Below, in pieces: positions 53,965 to 64,000 of a stretch of 64,000 nucleotides of DNA. Each line of letters opens with the position of its first letter. Position 1 is the stretch's first letter. The notes beneath the pieces are model-generated. The model was not told the DNA's origin. It saw only the letters and a program-made list of their open reading frames with translations, and searched no databases. The stretch is from contig NZ_LIFX01000002.1 in assembly GCF_001297775.1 (NCBI RefSeq), positions 186,207-250,206 of the forward strand. Direction: 5' to 3'. The stretch comes from Trabulsiella odontotermitis. GTDB taxonomy: Bacteria; Pseudomonadota; Gammaproteobacteria; Enterobacterales; Enterobacteriaceae. The position numbers and the translations under genes were made by a program.

Positions 53965-55558
53965 CGCGCCCCGGTAGTTTTTCAATGACAGTAAACAACA
54001 GAAAACAGAGGATCAGCAGCAACAGGGCGGTGACGGCCCCGTCCTGGCTGCGGTAGGCGCCAATCTGCTGATAAAGATAATAAGGGAGCGTGCGGAATGT
54101 CTCGTTGCCGAACAGGGCCACAACGCCGAAATCGCCGATCGACAGGACGCAGGCAAACGCCAGCGCCTGGGCGACAGGGCGTTTCAGCGCCCGCAGTTCG
54201 ACGATCCGCAAACGGGTGAATCCGCTGAGCCCCAGCGACTGACACAACGTGTTATACCGGGCGGTCAGGTCGCGCATCGGCGTTTCCAGCACTTTCAGGG
54301 CATACGGAATGGCCATCAGCGCGTTGGTGAAAATCACAATGCCGTCGGCAGATTCCGGCAGCCCCACTGTATTGTTGAGCAGCAGGAAGAAACCGGTCGC
54401 CAGCACGATCCCCGGCATCGCCAGGATCAGCATACCGCTGAGCTCCATCGCCTGCCCGGCCAGCGCATGGTTGCGAATGCGCAGCTCGCGGCTGCTCCAC
54501 AGCAACATCAGGGTGAGAATTACGCACAATACGCCCGCCGACAGGGCGATACGCAGCGACGTCCACAGCGCGTGCCACATCACCGGCTGCGCCAGCACAT
54601 CCAGTACGTTGCGGTTAAGCCCGTCGATAATCACCGCGAAGATCGGCGGCAGCAGAAGCAACAGCGCGAGAACGATCAGCGTGGTGTCGGCGATCCGGCT
54701 CCACAGCCGATCGTCCGGATCGCGCCAGCCGCTCAGTTGCGAGTGACCGACGGCGATCGCTTTGCTCAGGCGCTGGCTCAGTAACACCAGCCCCAGACAG
54801 CAGATCATCTGCAACACCGCCAGCATCGCCGCGCGTCCGGGATCATAATCAAAATTCAGCGCCTGATAGATCGCCAGTTCGATGGTGGTGGCCTGTGGGC
54901 CGCCGCCCAGCGACAGCACGGTAGCAAAACTGGCAAAGCAGAGCATGAAAATCAGCGCTGCCACAGGCGGGATTTGCCGCCGCAGCCAGGGCCATTCCAC
55001 CAGACGGAAAAAATCCCTGCCGCGCATACCGAGCTGTGCGGCAATCTGCCGCTGCTCGCCGGGTATCTGCTCCAGCGCCTGAAGCAGCAGGCGGGTCGCC
55101 ATCGGCATGTTGAAAAAAATGTGCGCGAGCAGAATGCCCTGCAACCCGTAAGGCGAGAACGTCCATTCCCAACCCGCAGCGTGAAACAGCCCGGTCAGCC
55201 AGCCCTGACGGCCATACACGCTGAGGATGCCGAACACCGCCACCAGCACCGGCAGGATCAGCGTCATCGCGCATAATCGCAGCAACGCGGCACGACCGGG
55301 GAAGCGCCGCCGGTACAGGGCACGAGCAAGAAAAATCGCTGGCGTGACGGACAGCACAGCAGACAGAAACGCCTGCCAGAACGAAAAACGCACCACGTGC
55401 CACAGATAGCTATCCTGCAGCAATTGTAACCAGGAGGCAGCGGGCGCATTCAGCCATAGCGCAAAAAAGGCCGCCAGCGCCACGGCGACCATAATAAACG
55501 CCGCCGTGAGCCCTGGAAGTAACCAGCCGGGAATTACTGGCTGACGGCGCGTTGCCAT
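53948..55558 (-). CDS. thiP: Thiamine ABC transporter permease
   Basis: 536 residues from [17 protein letters not shown], the E. coli length. About 12 helices in two homologous binding-protein-dependent permease halves, each with an EAA-type loop ([16 protein letters not shown]... and [16 protein letters not shown]). It starts 25 bases inside the end of thiB and ends inside thiQ, so the three genes are translationally coupled. Confidence 0.97.
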   Translation of the reverse strand: MATRRQPVIPGWLLPGLTAAFIMVAVALAAFFALWLNAPAASWLQLLQDSYLWHVVRFSFWQAFLSAVLSVTPAIFLARALYRRRFPGRAALLRLCAMTLILPVLVAVFGILSVYGRQGWLTGLFHAAGWEWTFSPYGLQGILLAHIFFNMPMATRLLLQALEQIPGEQRQIAAQLGMRGRDFFRLVEWPWLRRQIPPVAALIFMLCFASFATVLSLGGGPQATTIELAIYQALNFDYDPGRAAMLAVLQMICCLGLVLLSQRLSKAIAVGHSQLSGWRDPDDRLWSRIADTTLIVLALLLLLPPIFAVIIDGLNRNVLDVLAQPVMWHALWTSLRIALSAGVLCVILTLMLLWSSRELRIRNHALAGQAMELSGMLILAMPGIVLATGFFLLLNNTVGLPESADGIVIFTNALMAIPYALKVLETPMRDLTARYNTLCQSLGLSGFTRLRIVELRALKRPVAQALAFACVLSIGDFGVVALFGNETFRTLPYYLYQQIGAYRSQDGAVTALLLLILCFLLFTVIEKLPGRDVKTE

Positions 55559-56517
55559 GCGCTGATCCACTGTTGACGCTCAGTTGCGACCTGTTGCGGC
55601 GTGAATTGCAGCGTGGTCTGCGGTTTCACCAGTTGGTCAAAACCGGCGGGCAGCGTGACATCCGTGACCGGATACATCCAGTTGCCGGTCGGGATCGCCT
55701 TCTGGAAGCCCGGCGACACCATAAATTTCAGGAACTGTTCTGCCAGTTGCGGCTGTTTGCCGGAAGCGGTGCGCGCCGCCACTTCCACCTGCAGATAGTG
55801 GCCTTCCGTAAATGCTGCTGCGGCGTAGTTGTCTTTTTTCTCTTCGATAATGTGATACGCCGGAGAGGTGGTGTAACTCAGTACCAGATCGCTTTCGCCT
55901 TTCAGGAACAGGCCGTAGGCCTCACTCCAGCCTTTGGTCACCGTGACGGTTTTCGCCGCCAGTTTCTGCCAGGCGTCCAGCGCTTTATCACCGTAGACTT
56001 TTTGCATCCACAGCAGCAACCCCAGCCCCGGGGTGCTGGTGCGCGGATCCTGGTAGATCACGCGCCATTTCTGACTGCTTTCGACCAGTTCTTTCAGGCT
56101 TTTCGGCGGGTTTTTCAGCTTGTTTTTGTCATAAACAAACGCGAAGTAGCCATAATCGAATGGCACGAAAGTGTCATCATGCCAGCCGCCCGGCACTTTC
56201 ACGCTTTGTGCCGGAACGCCGCTTTTCGCGAACAGTCCGGTTTGCGTCGCCGCGGCCAGCAGGTTGTTATCAAGGCCCAGCACCACATCCGCTTTGCTGT
56301 TTTTTCCTTCCATCCGCAGGCGGTTAAGCAAGGAGACGCCATCTTCCAGCGTGACGTATTTCAGTTCGCAGTTGCAGTCGGCTTCAAAGGCTTTTTTGAC
56401 CGCCGGGCCGGGGCCCCAGTCAGCGGAGAAAGAGTCGTAGGTATAAACGGTCAGTACGGGTTTGGCGAAAACGGGCGCGGCAAGCAGCGCCAGCAATGGC
56501 AGACATTTTTTTAACAC
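55534..56517 (-). CDS. thiB: Periplasmic thiamine-binding protein, GTG start
   Basis: 327 residues when read from GTG (56515-56517 minus), behind GAGGTG; E. coli tbpA has the same length and also a GTG. The signal peptide is MLKKCLPLLALLAAPVFA, cut before KPVLTVYTYDSF. The mature protein is a bacterial type 1 solute-binding protein (DPRTSTPGLGLLLWMQ, SYTTSPAYH). It captures thiamine, TMP and TPP for ThiPQ. The start is under TPP riboswitch control. Confidence 0.97.
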   Translation of the reverse strand: MLKKCLPLLALLAAPVFAKPVLTVYTYDSFSADWGPGPAVKKAFEADCNCELKYVTLEDGVSLLNRLRMEGKNSKADVVLGLDNNLLAAATQTGLFAKSGVPAQSVKVPGGWHDDTFVPFDYGYFAFVYDKNKLKNPPKSLKELVESSQKWRVIYQDPRTSTPGLGLLLWMQKVYGDKALDAWQKLAAKTVTVTKGWSEAYGLFLKGESDLVLSYTTSPAYHIIEEKKDNYAAAAFTEGHYLQVEVAARTASGKQPQLAEQFLKFMVSPGFQKAIPTGNWMYPVTDVTLPAGFDQLVKPQTTLQFTPQQVATERQQWISAWQRAVSQ

Positions 56518-56561
56518 TTTGCACCTCAAAGAAAGAGTGGCAAAGGATTTTGAGCAGAGCC

Positions 56562-56638
56562 TCAAATCCCTTCGCCGGCGTTATCCGGATCAGGTTCGAC
56601 GGGTATTTTCTCAGCCTGTTTCAGCACCCCGTTGAGAA
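56562..56638 (-). promoter_or_regulatory. TPP riboswitch (THI box) of thiBPQ
   Basis: Read on the minus strand, the leader has the THI-box parts in order: GGGGTGC, GCTGAGA, ATACCCG, GAACCTGATCCGGATAA, CGCCGGCGAAGGGA. Just after it, GGATTTGAG pairs with CTCAAAATCC before the GAGGTG ribosome site, suggesting ligand-dependent control of translation. Confidence 0.93.
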
Positions 56639-56676
56639 CGCCTTAGTGTAATGATTTTGTAAGTATTCTGAAAGTA

Positions 56677-58332
56677 TCAGGGCTCCGGTGGCGCAAACCA
56701 GGCCGATTTAAAGTCGAACCAGCCCAGCGTGTTCATGCGTACTCCGCGCATACTGCGCTGGCCCTGAATCATTAACCAGTGATGAATCAATGGGATAATG
56801 GCCCGCTGTTGCACCAGTTGCTGGCTCCAGTGCGCCTGATTCATTTCCCCTGCGCGCCAGCGCGCGGCTTCTTTGTCCCATTCGGCGGGAATACAGTTCT
56901 GAAACAGCGGCACTTCAAAAAGATGGGCGAACAGGGAGAAATCCAGCGGCAGCGTGAAGTTTGCGCTGTTGAGCCACATGTCGCTCACCACCTCGCCACG
57001 GTGCCACTCTTCGTAATCCAGCTCCTGAATCTCAAGCCTGACCTGATGCTGCGCCAGCAGGTGCGCCATGATATTGGCGATGTAGTGATGCTCAATATGT
57101 TCGCGGTAATAGCTGAGCGTCAGCACTTCAAGCCCGGCCGGTTTTTCGCCTTTGGCAGGGCGGGCGTGATGCCAGCGGGGCAGCATGCCGTACGCCGGAA
57201 ACCAGTAGCCCTGATATTGTTCGTCAGCGTGATAAACCAGGCTGGCGGGAGAGAGGATCTGGCTTATCCATTGCCGTACATCCTGACGCGCGCCTTTTCG
57301 CGACCGCGCATCAAACAGCATGTAGTAACACCCTTCTTCCAGACGGCTTTCGACGGCTTTTTCGCCCTCGGTCGGCCCTTCCAGCGTCAACCCGCAGGTC
57401 AGCTCTTCGCTGATTTCCGGCAACACCCAGACGTTAACTTCGTCGATCAACGCCCGGTAGCCAAAGTAATCATCAAAAGCATGGATCTTAAGCTGGTTCT
57501 GGTTGTTGCGGGCGACGGCGTAGGGGCCAGTACCAACCGGAATTGAGGAGAAATGGGGCAGCGACTCCCACTCTTTCGGCAAAACCATCGCCGGGATATG
57601 CCCCAGTAGCCAGGGAAGCCAGCGGTCAGGCTGTGACAGATGAATGTCCAGCGTCCAGGCGGTGGGGGAGACAATCTGCGTGATATGGGAATAGAGCGGC
57701 AGCGTGTTGATGCGCTGAAGCGAGGTAATAACGTCGTCGATGTCCAGTTCGCGTCCATGATGAAAATGGATGCCGGGACGCAGAAAGAAACGCCAGTGCA
57801 ACGGCGAAAGCTGTTGCCAGTGGTGCGCGATATCCGCTTCCAGTTCCCCGTTTTCCTCATTTATGCGCGTCAGGGCGCTGAAAATCTGCCTCGCGATATG
57901 GGTTTCCGAGCGGCGCAGCGGTGTGCCGGGCAGTAAATTGCGCATGGGGCGGTAGTACAGGACGCGCAGAATATGCCTGCCCTGACGAAAACTGCGCCCG
58001 AGGTGTGACACCAGCATCTGGCGGACAGTGGCTTTATCTCCGACCAGTTGCACGAGCTGATCGATGCGATCCTGCTCCAGCAGATCTTCTGCCCGCTGCT
58101 GCTGTAAGGCCAGCCCGGTATAGAGGAACGTCAGTCGTGAGCGTTTGCCGCGCCCGGCTTCCGCTTCCCACGTCAGCCAGCCGCGTTCTTCCATAGTGTT
58201 CAGTAGTGTGCGCATGTGACGGCGCGAACAACTGAGTAATTCAGCCAGTTCATTAAGCGTGGTTTCCTGCGATTTACCGTCGCAGCACTGCCATAAGCGA
58301 ATGAACTGTTGTTGCAAGCGAGCAGAAGACAT
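56677..58332 (-). CDS. sgrR: SgrR, activator of sgrS
   Basis: 551 residues as in E. coli. The N-terminal winged helix ([22 protein letters not shown]) is joined to a C-terminal solute-binding-protein domain (SBP_bac_5 like; [26 protein letters not shown]). It senses phosphosugar stress (glucose-6-phosphate analogues) and switches on sgrS, transcribed divergently. It represses itself in E. coli. Confidence 0.97.
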   Translation of the reverse strand: MSSARLQQQFIRLWQCCDGKSQETTLNELAELLSCSRRHMRTLLNTMEERGWLTWEAEAGRGKRSRLTFLYTGLALQQQRAEDLLEQDRIDQLVQLVGDKATVRQMLVSHLGRSFRQGRHILRVLYYRPMRNLLPGTPLRRSETHIARQIFSALTRINEENGELEADIAHHWQQLSPLHWRFFLRPGIHFHHGRELDIDDVITSLQRINTLPLYSHITQIVSPTAWTLDIHLSQPDRWLPWLLGHIPAMVLPKEWESLPHFSSIPVGTGPYAVARNNQNQLKIHAFDDYFGYRALIDEVNVWVLPEISEELTCGLTLEGPTEGEKAVESRLEEGCYYMLFDARSRKGARQDVRQWISQILSPASLVYHADEQYQGYWFPAYGMLPRWHHARPAKGEKPAGLEVLTLSYYREHIEHHYIANIMAHLLAQHQVRLEIQELDYEEWHRGEVVSDMWLNSANFTLPLDFSLFAHLFEVPLFQNCIPAEWDKEAARWRAGEMNQAHWSQQLVQQRAIIPLIHHWLMIQGQRSMRGVRMNTLGWFDFKSAWFAPPEP

Positions 58333-58363
58333 AAAAGGGGAACTCCTGACAAAAACTCAGCAA

Positions 58364-58392
58364 TTTATTAATCCCTATATTAAGCCAATAAT
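58364..58392 (+). promoter_or_regulatory. Promoter of sgrS
   Basis: TTTATT (58364-58369) and AATAAT (58387-58392) are 17 bases apart and place the start at the G at about 58400, where SgrS begins by comparison with E. coli. The region between sgrR and sgrS should hold SgrR sites. Confidence 0.55.
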
Positions 58393-58399
58393 GGTCTTC

Positions 58400-58650
58400 G
58401 ATGAAGCGAGGAGGTGATTATGCAGGAGTCATCCACACGCCAGTTTTATCGCCAGTATTTTTTGGCGACGCAGGGAGCGTCATGGCTGGCCCGCCAGGTA
58501 GCAGGAGCGCGGTTGAAAATGCTCGAAGAGCTGATGCAGTGGGAAGTTACAAAACCGACTTCTGATTCTCATTGACTTGCCCTTATCATGTGTGACTGAG
58601 TATTGGTGCTACATTGCCACGCCAGCAGATGTATTCTGCTGGCTTTTTTC
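58400..58650 (+). ncRNA. sgrS: SgrS small RNA
   Basis: About 250 nt, starting GATGAAGCGAGGAGGTG. The ptsG-pairing segment ATGTGTGACTGAGTATTGGT (58589-58608) is kept exactly as in E. coli, as are the flanking stems. It ends in the terminator GCCAGCAGAT...TCTGCTGGC plus T6 (58621-58649), which also carries the Hfq-binding tail. SgrS blocks ptsG and manXYZ translation under glucose-phosphate stress and stabilises yigL mRNA. Its 5' part encodes SgrT. Confidence 0.93.
58420..58575 (+). CDS. sgrT: SgrT, inhibitor of the glucose PTS, encoded within SgrS
   Basis: 51 residues (E. coli 43), starting MQESSTRQFYRQYF, with AGGAGGTG right before the ATG. The conserved parts are RQFYRQYF near the start and LKMLEELMQW near the end. 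SgrT blocks EIICB-Glc directly, in addition to the RNA's action on ptsG mRNA. The ribosome site here is stronger than in E. coli, and the coding part ends 14 bases before the pairing segment. Confidence 0.9.
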   Translation: MQESSTRQFYRQYFLATQGASWLARQVAGARLKMLEELMQWEVTKPTSDSH

Positions 58651-58678
58651 GTACCCCTTTTTCGGTTAAGGATGATCC

Positions 58679-59857
58679 ATGCTGTGGTTATTGACGATGG
58701 GGCGACGCCTCAACGGCGTCTATGCCGCTTTCATGCTGGTGGCATTTATGATGGGCGTTGCGGGGGCATTGCAGGCACCGACGCTGAGTCTTTTTCTGAG
58801 CCGCGAAGTGGGCGCGCAACCATTCTGGGTCGGTCTGTTTTATACCGTTAACGCCATCGCCGGGATCCTGGTCAGCCTGTGGCTGGCAAAACGTTCCGAC
58901 AGCCACGGCGACCGCCGCAAATTAATCCTGTTTTGCTGCCTGATGGCCGTCGCAAACGCGCTGTTGTTCGCGTTTAATCGTCATTATCTGACGCTGATCA
59001 CCTGCGGTGTGTTGCTGGCGTCGCTGGCGAATACCGCGATGCCGCAGCTGTTCGCGCTGGCGCGGGAATACGCGGATAACTCGGCGCGTGAGGTGGTGAT
59101 GTTCAGTTCAGTGATGCGCGCCCAGCTGTCACTGGCATGGGTGATTGGCCCGCCGCTGGCATTCATGCTGGCGCTGAATTACGGCTTCGCCATCATGTTT
59201 TCCATCGCTGCCGCTATTTTCGCGCTGAGCCTGGTGCTGGTAGCCGTGGTACTACCGTCGGTGGCGAGAGTGGAACAACCAGCCGACGTCGCCGTGACGC
59301 AAATCAGCGGCTGGAACGACAAAAACGTCCGCATGCTGTTTATCGCTTCCACGCTGATGTGGACCTGCAACACCATGTATATCATTGATATGCCGCTGTG
59401 GATCAGCAGCGAATTAGGGCTGCCTGACCGCCTTGCGGGCATATTAATGGGCACCGCGGCGGGGCTGGAAATTCCGGCGATGATCCTTGCCGGGTATTAC
59501 GTCAAACACTTCGGCAAACGGCGGATGATGATCACCGCGGTGATGGCCGGGGTTTTGTTTTATATCGGACTGATTTTGTTTCACAGCCATACGGCGCTGC
59601 TGCTGTTGCAGGGATTTAACGCCATCTTCATCGGCATTATCGCCGGTATCGGCATGCTGTGGTTTCAGGATCTGATGCCCGGGCGAGCCGGTTCAGCAAC
59701 GACATTGTTTACCAGCAGTATCTCCACTGGGGTGATCCTCGCCGGGGTGATCCAGGGGGCGCTGGCGCAAAGCTACGGGCATGGCCGCGTGTACTGGGCG
59801 ATTGCCGCGATTTCGCTGGTGACGCTGTTTCTCACCGCTCGCGTGAAGGATGTGTGA
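58679..59857 (+). CDS. setA: Sugar efflux transporter SetA
   Basis: 392 residues as in E. coli. It is a 12-helix MFS protein (GVYAAFMLVAFMMGVAGALQ, LAKRSDSHGDRRKLILF as the loop 2-3 motif). It exports lactose, glucose and glucosides and helps the cell under glucose-phosphate stress. It starts about 30 bases after the sgrS terminator, so it is probably transcribed by read-through from sgrS. Confidence 0.97.
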   Translation: MLWLLTMGRRLNGVYAAFMLVAFMMGVAGALQAPTLSLFLSREVGAQPFWVGLFYTVNAIAGILVSLWLAKRSDSHGDRRKLILFCCLMAVANALLFAFNRHYLTLITCGVLLASLANTAMPQLFALAREYADNSAREVVMFSSVMRAQLSLAWVIGPPLAFMLALNYGFAIMFSIAAAIFALSLVLVAVVLPSVARVEQPADVAVTQISGWNDKNVRMLFIASTLMWTCNTMYIIDMPLWISSELGLPDRLAGILMGTAAGLEIPAMILAGYYVKHFGKRRMMITAVMAGVLFYIGLILFHSHTALLLLQGFNAIFIGIIAGIGMLWFQDLMPGRAGSATTLFTSSISTGVILAGVIQGALAQSYGHGRVYWAIAAISLVTLFLTARVKDV

Positions 59858-59869
59858 CTCCTGGCATTT

Positions 59870-59893
59870 ACTGGCCCGCTGTGACGGGCCAGT
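59870..59893. terminator. Bidirectional hairpin between setA and leuD
   Basis: ACTGGCCCG and CGGGCCAGT form a 9-bp stem around CTGTGA between the convergent stops. T content after it is low. Confidence 0.6.
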
Positions 59894-59900
59894 CATCTCA

Positions 59901-61918
<2,018 letters not shown>

Positions 61919-61920
61919 GA

Positions 61921-64000
<2,080 letters not shown>

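Overview
The window is 64 kb of chromosome from a member of the Enterobacteriaceae. Gene order is almost that of the early E. coli/Salmonella map (satP-dnaKJ-nhaAR-rpsT-ribF-ileS-lspA-fkpB-ispH-dapB-carAB-kefFC-folA-apaHG-rsmA-pdxA-surA-lptD-djlA-rluA-rapA-polB-araDABC-yabI-thiQPB-sgrR/sgrS-setA-leuDCBA). Protein lengths match or nearly match the E. coli ones. A chitinase plus a membrane-anchored winged-helix regulator beside dnaJ, and an AraC that stops at 281 residues, resemble Salmonella and Citrobacter more than E. coli. I can place it in the Citrobacter/Salmonella/Enterobacter neighbourhood but cannot name the genus. I see no phage, IS, integron, CRISPR array, rRNA or tRNA.

Layout. 1-1.8 kb: the end of an MFS metabolite:H+ symporter gene, convergent with satP (acetate/succinate). 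1.9-5.3 kb: heat-shock dnaK-dnaJ with two sigma32 promoters. 5.3-8.0 kb: accessory island with a ToxR/CadC-type regulator and a GH18 chitinase, split by an AT-rich spacer. 8.1-10.2 kb: nhaA-nhaR (Na+/H+ homeostasis). 10.3-16.7 kb: rpsT, then ribF-ileS-lspA-fkpB-ispH. 16.7-23.7 kb: the main accessory feature, a self-contained sugar module of two cupin phosphosugar isomerases, a mannose-family PTS (IIA, IIB, IIC, IID), a large ManA-like isomerase and a LacI/MalI-type repressor, with the palindrome TTAATCGATTAA in front of both operons and a good CRP site in the control region. 23.8-29.5 kb: dapB and carAB. 29.6-34.1 kb: a small lipoprotein gene, kefF-kefC, folA and apaH. 33.3-40.0 kb: the lptD-surA-pdxA-rsmA-apaG-apaH cluster. 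40.2-47.2 kb: djlA, rluA, rapA, polB. 47.2-52.4 kb: araBAD and araC with the complete looping control region. 52.5-59.9 kb: yabI, thiBPQ under a TPP riboswitch, sgrR, the dual-function RNA SgrS/SgrT, and setA. 59.9-64 kb: leuDCB and the 3' part of leuA.

How the genes work together. Most of the window is housekeeping: protein folding, translation, isoprenoid, lysine, leucine, pyrimidine/arginine, folate, vitamin B6 and thiamine supply, and outer-membrane assembly (SurA, LptD). Two parts are not core. The 16.7-22.5 kb module should import and phosphorylate a sugar through the PTS and isomerise the phosphate toward fructose-6-phosphate; its substrate cannot be read from sequence. The chitinase has no visible signal peptide and sits beside a membrane-bound regulator, an arrangement known from lysis-dependent (type 10) secretion loci, but the holin/endolysin/spanin genes are not here.
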